Origin: Salvator merianae
Lineage: Eukaryota; Chordata; Lepidosauria; Squamata; Teiidae
DNA: 64,000 nucleotides
Direction: 5' to 3'
NCBI GenBank assembly: GCA_003586115.2
Contig: QVOM02000103.1
Coordinates: 9,655,677-9,719,676, forward strand
Below the pieces are notes generated by a model that searched no databases, had not been told where the DNA came from, and saw only the letters and a program-made list of their open reading frames with translations. Made by a program: the position numbers and the translations under genes. Below, piece by piece: positions 57,420 to 64,000 of the stretch. The first letter of the stretch is position 1, and each line of letters begins with the position of its first letter.

Positions 57420-59079
57420 TTTCCTGTGGGGTGTATGGGTTAGTCTTTCTGTGTGATATACACATTTTTGTCAGCCAATTTTCAAATTGATGGCCACAAA
57501 ATTCTCCCGCTCTGTCAGTTTGCAATCTAGCAACTTTGTGGAGAAACTTTCTTTCTGTCATTGTCACCCAATTTTTAAATGCAGAAAAAGCTTCATCTTT
57601 TGATTTTAGCAGGATGCAAAATGAAAAGCGACTGTAGTCATCCACCAGTAACAACAAATAAGTAGCTTTACCCTGAGTAGGCTGGAATGGCCCTGCTAGG
57701 TCTGCATGAACCAAACTAAACGGCCTATCTGATTGTCGCTCTGCACATTTGGATACAAGGTAAGCTTTCACCTTTACCTTTGAACATATTGCACAGTCCA
57801 AAAATTTATGACAGGGTTTTAGTTTGAGCTCACATACTTTGTCTAACTGGGTGAGCATTTTAAAACTGGCATGCCCAAGTACCCTATGGGGATAATGTAT
57901 GCAATTGTCATGAAGAGGCTTGTTTACCACATGTGACAAATTGACCTTATTATCTATCATTGTATACAAATTATTTTGCATGATACCTTGAGCACATACA
58001 ACCCCATCACGTTTCACCAAACACTGTTTGTCTTTAAACTCAATTTGGTAGCCTTCTTCAGCTAACCTGCTAACACTTAGCAAACAATAGTCCAGTGCTG
58101 GTACACATAATACATTGCTGATCTTCCTATTCAATGAAGGAACAAACGAAGATCCCTGAAGTAGAACTTGAGACGTAGTTCCATCAGCAAGGCAAATGTG
58201 GCTCTGTAAAGGCTGGTGTGCATCCTCAGGCATGAGAGAAGTTGAATTGACAATATGCTGGGTGCAAGCTGAGTCAATAAGCCAGGAGGCTCTCTTACTT
58301 TCACAAGCAACAAACAAAACATGTTCCATTGAGTCCCCTTTATCAAATGGCTTATTGTAAGAATCTCTCTTTTGTTTGGGCCTAGTACAATGTTTAGCCA
58401 TATGTCCTATGCGACCACATTTAAAACACTTTAAGGCTTTTGGTGCATTTGTCAAGGAAGCAGCAACAGAAGAGCTTGCACCAGCTAATATCCCTTTTGT
58501 AGAATGAGCTTGCTCTCTTTGATAAATACACTGCTTTTCACAGTCAATGAATTTTGTTGCTACAAAGTCGAAAGTAAGCAGTGCTTCATCAATATGTTGT
58601 AGACTCAATATTAATTGCTCCCAATTACTGTCCAAGGATGATAACAAAATGTAAGGCCTCTGTACATCCTCTATGTGCATTCCTCTCATATCAGGTTGAT
58701 CAAATAATGAACGCATTTGATTGATATGTTCAGTAAGCGAAGCATTAGGCTGCAGTCTCAAATTATACAGCTTACGACATAACAGCATCTTAACTCCTGC
58801 AATCTCACGTTGGTAAATGGCTTTCAACTTTTCCCAGCAGGCAGCAGCATTTACCTCTGACCTAATATGCAATAGCTGTGAGTCCTCTACAGCAAGAATT
58901 ATGCAGGTCTTGGCACGTCTGTCAGTCCTCTGCCCGGCATGGTCCTCATTGGTGGGAGTATTCTCCACAACATCCCATAAACCTTCCTTTATGAGATAAG
59001 CCTGCATTTTAATTGACCATGATTCATAATTCGTCAAATTAAGTCTATCCAGAGGAAGGGAGACACCCACCGACGACAT
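57373..59079 (-). pseudogene. Copia gag-protease-integrase frame (568 codons)
   Basis: The start at 59079 is the first ATG after the leader. Residues 1-200 are the Gag domain (TNYESWSIKMQAYLIKEGLW). A CCHC zinc knuckle lies at 218-231 (C218, C221, H226, C231). The protease motif at 269-271 is DSA where relatives have DSG. The integrase zinc finger is H398, H403, C429, C432; the catalytic triad is D460, D522 and E558 with canonical 35-residue spacing. The frame then shifts and stops at 57373, a few residues after the integrase core, so the rest of the polyprotein lies in another frame. The element is dead through this break at least. Confidence 0.94.
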
Positions 59080-59254
59080 AGTTGGAGTGTACAGCAGTCA
59101 GGCCGATGAAAAAAAAATGTAGAATGAAAAAACCTGCCTCTGGTCACCAGCAAACTATCAGTCTCCGTCTTTAAAAATAAGAAAAAATGCACTTAAAAAA
59201 AACACAGCTGCTTTTTGGCTGCCAATGCTCATTAAAAATGACAAGCTACTCTTT

Positions 59255-59273
59255 CTGGGCCTTCATAACCCTA
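59255..59273 (-). other. Primer binding site, initiator-Met tRNA anticodon-arm type
   Basis: Directly next to the LTR the plus strand reads CTGGGCCTTCATAACCC. Vertebrate initiator tRNA-Met has CTGGGCCCATAACCC in its anticodon stem-loop. The match is complete apart from two extra T. Drosophila copia is primed by the 5' half of this tRNA, cut in the anticodon arm, so the same mechanism is inferred. Confidence 0.75.
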
Positions 59274-59835
59274 TGTCAGGGGTGTGAGAGATAAGGAAAA
59301 TAAAACACTCTCTCCCCTATTAGCAGAGTTAACGCGCTAGCCTCGGCAGCAAGCAGAAAAAAAACAGACGAGACTTTAAAAGTTGCTTTTAACTTTCCAA
59401 GGCTGGAAGGCACTTTTACTTCAGTTCACTTTAGTTAAAGTAAAAATACTTGTATTTACAAGTGAACAAAAGAAACGTTTGTTACCTTCACAAACTTACA
59501 TATGTAGTAGAAAAATAAATCAGAAGGAAAATACATTTACAACTGCAAAGCCATCAGACCATGAAACAAACTCAGACCCTCAGCAATGCGGAGCAGGAGC
59601 TTCATAGAAACATCAACAGAGCAGCATGTCCCCACGTATCAGATTAGCCTGCCAGCTGAAGACCAAGGAGAAGCATACTCCTTAAATATTTGTGAAAACC
59701 AATCAGTTTGGATGTCACATACTTCACGTCTCACTCATACACTCGCAAATTACATACAGGTGCTTTAAAGTGATAAGAACCAAAGGAACGTATTCCAAAC
59801 TGAATATGACGCAGCATTTTTTACAAACCTTAACA
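59274..59835 (-). repeat. Copia 5' LTR (562 bp)
   Basis: On the element strand it begins TGTTAAGG and ends CCCTGACA, with short inverted ends TGTTA...TGACA. It is the longer LTR and contains a 149-bp segment (59558-59706) that the other LTR lacks. Confidence 0.92.
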
Positions 59836-59895
59836 TAGACATACTTGATGTGATATCTAGGTGTTAAGAGCTTTTTTAACTCTGGCAAATTGACA
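59836..59895 (-). mobile_element. Likely continuation of the interrupted L1 (end of ORF1)
   Basis: After the TAGAC duplication, minus-strand reading gives FARVKKALNT, which resembles the C-terminal part of L1 ORF1 and would lie just before the ORF2 start seen at 54190. Short and diverged. Confidence 0.4.
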
Positions 59896-60510
59896 GTTAG
59901 TGGTTTCCATGAAGTTGGGATGCATCTGGCCCTTGATGGTGTTGCTTTGCCCTGGAAAGGATAGGTGCGAAATCTGGGTGTACTGTTGGACTCTATGCTT
60001 ACACTTGAAACTCAGGTAGATGCAGTGACCAAAAGTGCATACCTCCAGCTACGGCTGGTTCACCAATTATGACCCCTTCTAGACAGAGATGACCTGGTCA
60101 CAGTAATCTATCCTTTGGTAGCTTCCAGATTGGATTATTGTAATGTGCTTTACAACTGGTGAAGAATGCATCAGTGAGACTGCTGACTGGAACGGCTGGC
60201 CAGATGCATATCATGCCAGTCTTAAAACAGCTGCACTGACTGACAATTTGCTACCAATCCCGATTCAAAGTGTTAACATTAACCTATAAGGCCCTAAATG
60301 GCTTGGGCCCCAAATACCTAGTAGAATGTCTTCTCCCTTATTGACCTGCCTGTGCCTTAAGATCTGCAAATCAGTAGCTGGAGGGGTGTGCACCCGGGGT
60401 AGGGCCTTTTCAGTAGTGGCCTCCAAACTGTAGAATACTCTTCCCCTTGTGGAGCATCACGTTTCTTCACTTTACAGTTTTAGGAGAGCAGTATAGATGC
60501 ATCTCAGAAT
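59896..60510 (+). mobile_element. L2-type LINE fragment, second copy
   Basis: It aligns along its length with 5651-6300: TTGATGGTGTTGCTTTGCCC, TACACTTGAAACTCAGGTAG, ACTGGAACGGCTGGCCAGAT and AAATGGCTTGGGCCCCAAAT. Several gaps, stops and no 3' end. More decayed than the copy at 5587. Confidence 0.85.
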
Positions 60511-62383
60511 TCACACTTATATTAAGCAGAAAAGATAACATGTAACAAAAGCAAGTCTTTTACTGCAGCTAAATAGAAAGTGTTATTTTGCTGTCACATT
60601 TTTACTTGTGCAGTACAGCATTGTTATTGCTAGTTCCCCAAAGTAAAAACATCTCTATCTTTGTATTTAGCCTTTTTCTTCCAATATAATTATTCCTTTT
60701 TGAGTTTCTTGGTATTCCTGCAGTACTATGATGCTAAACTCACAGCTTAAAAGATTTGTGTCAAACTTTGGAAACTCTTAGACATATGTTTAGCATCTTG
60801 TAACAAACGGCAATTATTACACCCACTGAAAAGGAAGGCAGTGGAAAGTCAGGGAACTGTATTAAAACATGAAATATATGTCCCCAAGAATAGCTTTTAC
60901 TTCAACCATTGTCCAGCAATGGTGTCCAGCTACTACTGGAAGATTTCCTGATCTCCCTGAACTACGTTTTGATCTGTTGCATGTCAAAATGGGATTCAGG
61001 AAGATCAAAGGGAGTCTTACTATAGAGCCTGCCTCCTTCTTTCATTGTTTGGGCAATTCCATCCATAAATTTCCATTGCTGGTGCCATAAAATTGCTGGT
61101 GGGACATAAAATTTAATACAGTACTGTACTGCATATACCCTGAACTTATTTACGACTATGAGAAAATATTTGCTGTACAAGAAGGAAATTGCTCTGAGGG
61201 ATAAACAATACCTAGTCCTAAAATATAAATCTATTCTTCATCTGAAAGAATGTGAAGAAAACTCCAACCAGACAGCTATTGTGAAAAGATTAACAACATG
61301 CCTGAAGGACAAGCATCAAAAAGAGACCTGTTCTTATGCATTCTTGACTGAATTTTGCTCTGAAGCCTGACTAAATTAGTCCTCTTATCCTGCTGAACTG
61401 TCTTCATGGTGGTACATGGGAATTTCAGGAATGTAACTATCTCTTTAAAATCCAGCCCAATCAGGAAGAATTAACTAAAGGCTCTGAGCTGGATTCTCCC
61501 AAAGGACTCTATGTATGCCGTCTCCCTTACTGAAACAACTGAACCTAGCAAAGTGACCCCTTCTCATTCTGAGGACAATGTCTGATAGATTTCTAGCCAG
61601 CTGAAAACTTCAGGGTTGAAAGGCTGCACTGGTAAGTATCTCTAGCTGAGACTGCTGCCTCACCATATTGCATGAGAACAGAAAACTACTCACCCCCGTG
61701 ACCCAGAGCTCAGCAGATACTGAGGCCTTCAAGGACTTTTTTTTCTCCTTTAACTCCGACTATCCATACAATGGGACCATCATGGGTAGCTGGTACTAAT
61801 CCTAGCTGGATAAAGTGACTTCCCTAGTCTGGCTGAAGGTTTTTCCTTTGGGGTCTTCTGTTTGATTGTCTTCACTCAGGCATGCTGTAGTCCCTGGGAC
61901 AGGGTGAGTGAGGCTTGGCCCACTGGAAATATTCCTTCTGTTGCTGAGAATTTCCAGCCCTAAAGCATCTTTTCATCTCCTCTTTCTGCTCCTGGTTCCA
62001 CTGTGACACCGAGAAGCCCGTTTCAAGCCACCTGAAAAATATAATCTCTTTTCTCTATTTTCTTGGAAATTTACTGCTAATGTTTTCCCTTTTTTTCTCC
62101 TGAACCCAACAAACCACTCGTAGTACACCCACGATTTCTGTCTCCTTCCTACCCTTTCTTTCTTGAGTAGCCTGATGCCTTCTCTAAGCTTTCTGGCCAT
62201 AGCTTTTCTCAACTCACTTTACAACTCCATTTCACGACCCAGTCTACACACTTCGGAATGTCATTGATGATTGATTTATGGTATTATGTGGCCTTCTGTA
62301 TGTGGTCAGAGGTGTCACAAGTTCTTGCATCAAGTTTTTGAACTGAGAGTGTTTAAGCAGTTGTGACATAGGGAAGCTAAACC
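60511..62383. other. No gene or recognised repeat
   Basis: 1.9 kb of mixed AT-rich sequence. Open frames are short and match no family I know. Confidence 0.65.
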
Positions 62384-62728
62384 CAGCAGCGTAGCTGAGG
62401 TTTTTGCCGCCCAGGGCCAAGCGGTGGCAGAGGAGTGTGAGCGACGGTGCCCTGCCCTGCAGCCTCCTACCCCCGCCGCCACCCCACCAACTGCCGGTTG
62501 GGTGCCGCGCTCTCCTTCTCACTCGCGCTCTGCCCTGCAGCCTCCTACCCCTGCCGCCGCCCCGCTGACTGCCGGCCAGGTGCCGCGCCATGCTCTCTTC
62601 CTCACTCACGCTCGGGTGAAACTTTGCATGCTGGGCGGGCAGAGAAGGGCCTGGCTGCATGTGCTGCCCGGGACAATGTGCTGCCAGGGGCAGCACGCCC
62701 CTCCATGCCCCCCCTTCCTACACCACTG
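62384..62728. mobile_element. Second GC-rich hAT-type MITE with perfect 8-bp target duplication
   Basis: A 345-bp element flanked by GCTAAACC (62376-62383 and 62729-62736), with ends CAGCAGCGTAGC and CTACACCACTG. It shares blocks such as TTGCCGCCC, GCCTCCTAC and CTGCCGCC with the copy at 51065 in reverse orientation. The interior is CpG-rich with an imperfect internal duplication (GCCCTGCAGCCTCCTACCCC twice, 62451 and 62531). No transposase. Confidence 0.93.
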
Positions 62729-62736
62729 GCTAAACC

Positions 62737-63720
62737 CAAGGATATGTTGGGGAGGAAAGTACACATATGTGTTCTTCAGTAGGGCATTTGATGTGATGTA
62801 ATGTAATTTAATGAAACAGTGAGTGAATTAGTGATAAAATGAAGGCAGCTGTTGCACTCAAATGGTTAAATATAAACAATGTTTAATTAAAGCAAGCAGT
62901 AAATATTTTCAAGGCTTAAAACTACTCTATCCTGTCCTTAAACAATGTGCGGGAGATAAAAAGGGTAAGTGTGTAAAATTTGTTAGGGAAAATGCAGTGC
63001 ATGCAATGATCAAAGGAATCAGATTTCAGCTTTTAGTTTCACATAGTTATATGATCACACAGACTCTATTCAAAAAATTTAATTTTGCCTTTGATACAGC
63101 TAGGAGCTAAGGGACTAGCAAAAACATGTAACAGTTATTACCAACAACATAAAAAGTGAGCACTGAGCATGCTCTGTATAGTTATGAGAAATAACAGCTT
63201 CTCACTTCTAAACGGTACCTGTAGTTCCCATCATTATTATAACAAACCAGGAAATCTTTTTATATAAAGACTCAGCACAGACGTGAAGGCAAAGATCTGC
63301 TCTGTAACCTTCAGAGTGAAACTTGGTGTAGCACAAGTTGGAAGCAGACTGTATTTAATTGTTTGGAATGGAATAACTCCAGGATACTACTCAGGTTAGT
63401 TCTTATTTTGGTCATGAATATCAAATCTCTGATGACCTCTTGGGATCATTTTTCAAAGCACCTTCCATTCTGAGATTATAGATTGCCCAGAAAGTGACCA
63501 ACTACCTCTCTCACATTTTTGCAGGGTAAGGAATGACCCACTGAAGGAAGCATCTTGTTACCAATATGATGAAATTATTGGGGCAGGTCCTATGAGAGTT
63601 AAATGGAAAGATAAGGGGAACAGAACAGCTGCAATGTGGTATAACTCCCGTAGAGCTAATTTGTTACAATTAGCCATTTTAGAGGAATTCTGGGATTCCA
63701 TCCTGCCAACAAAGTTATCT
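62737..63720. other. No gene or recognised repeat
   Basis: About 1 kb of AT-rich sequence between the second hAT MITE and the terminal LINE fragment; nothing identified. Confidence 0.6.
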
Positions 63721-63724
63721 TGGA

Positions 63725-64000
63725 TTTATCTTGCAAGGCGGAGCTGTTCCGCCAGGCCTTTGGCTAGTTCCACCAGCCTGACTATGAGGGTGGCTGGACT
63801 GCACGGCCGATTACTATTCTGCCCCCCAACGACAGTCCTGTCAAACGACACCATGGAGTGTTCTGGACCCTGTTATTTAATTTATATGTAATGTTTACTG
63901 TTATTTTTATTGGAGGGGTAACTGGGGGGCTTGATGTTTGATGTTTTAATATTTTGATGTTTCGTTGTTTGATGATTTCTTGTTTATTTGTTGATGTTTC
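63725..64000 (+). mobile_element. L2-type LINE 3' end, continues past the window
   Basis: AAGGCGGAGCTGTTCCGCCA reads KAELFRQAFG, the typical C-terminal end of a reptile L2-group LINE. It is followed by a T-rich 3' UTR with repeated TTTGATGTTT motifs up to the edge. Confidence 0.6.

Larger units (their letters stand above)
54197..59835 (-). mobile_element. Ty1/copia LTR retrotransposon, nearly whole, inactive
   Basis: A 5.6-kb element inserted in the L1, with a 5-bp target duplication TAGAC (54192-54196 and 59836-59840). Reading leftwards: 5' LTR (59274-59835), primer site, leader, gag-protease-integrase frame, reverse transcriptase, broken RNase H, polypurine tract and 3' LTR (54197-54603). 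The order integrase before reverse transcriptase defines the copia (Pseudoviridae-type) group. There is no env-like gene. Frameshifts, stops and an insertion in RNase H make it inactive. Copia elements are sparse in vertebrates and absent from birds and mammals. Confidence 0.96.

Noticed and set aside
62244..62801. Overlapping open frames of 95-150 codons
   Set aside because: Same cause: the GC-rich second hAT MITE lacks stops by composition.

Overview
The window is vertebrate nuclear DNA, most likely from a squamate reptile (lizard, gecko or snake). It is AT-rich, a single host gene with large introns occupies most of it, and the repeat mix is L2, CR1-like and L1 LINEs, tRNA-type SINEs, a Tc1 transposon, hAT-type miniature elements and a Ty1/copia LTR retrotransposon. 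Birds and mammals do not carry this combination. The species cannot be read from the sequence.

The only host protein-coding gene I can support is STX18 (syntaxin 18, an ER-resident SNARE), on the minus strand. Eight coding exons lie between 46491 (start codon) and 941, encode residues 1-254 with consistent splice phases, and run off the left edge before the SNARE motif and membrane anchor (about 80 residues, judged from the family length). Exon 1 lies in a CpG-rich promoter (about 46258-46830). Intron 1 is 27.6 kb. Intron 3 is only 84 nt, a multiple of three, and has no in-frame stop.

Layout: 1-18.7 kb holds exons 8 to 2 with intronic repeats, including a CR1-like element at 4951-6530 split by a hairpin MITE and an L2 copy. 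18.8-46.3 kb is intron 1, with a nearly whole Tc1-like transposon (21174-22749), a broken CR1 copy (26.7-27.2 kb), SINEs, a palindromic MITE and a GGGAA microsatellite. 46.3-46.9 kb is the promoter. 46.9-64 kb lies upstream of STX18 and holds a repeat nest: an L1 (about 50.9-59.9 kb, minus) invaded by a GC-rich hAT-type MITE and by a copia element (54197-59835, minus), then L2 fragments and a second related hAT MITE. In mammals this side of STX18 faces MSX1 and a divergent lncRNA; neither can be identified here.

The most unusual observations are a perfect 57-bp-arm palindrome inside the L1, the copia element with an apparent internal-tRNA (initiator-Met anticodon-arm) primer site and unevenly diverged LTRs, and the stop-free mini-intron of STX18. 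I found no clearly new gene system. All transposon genes visible here look broken.
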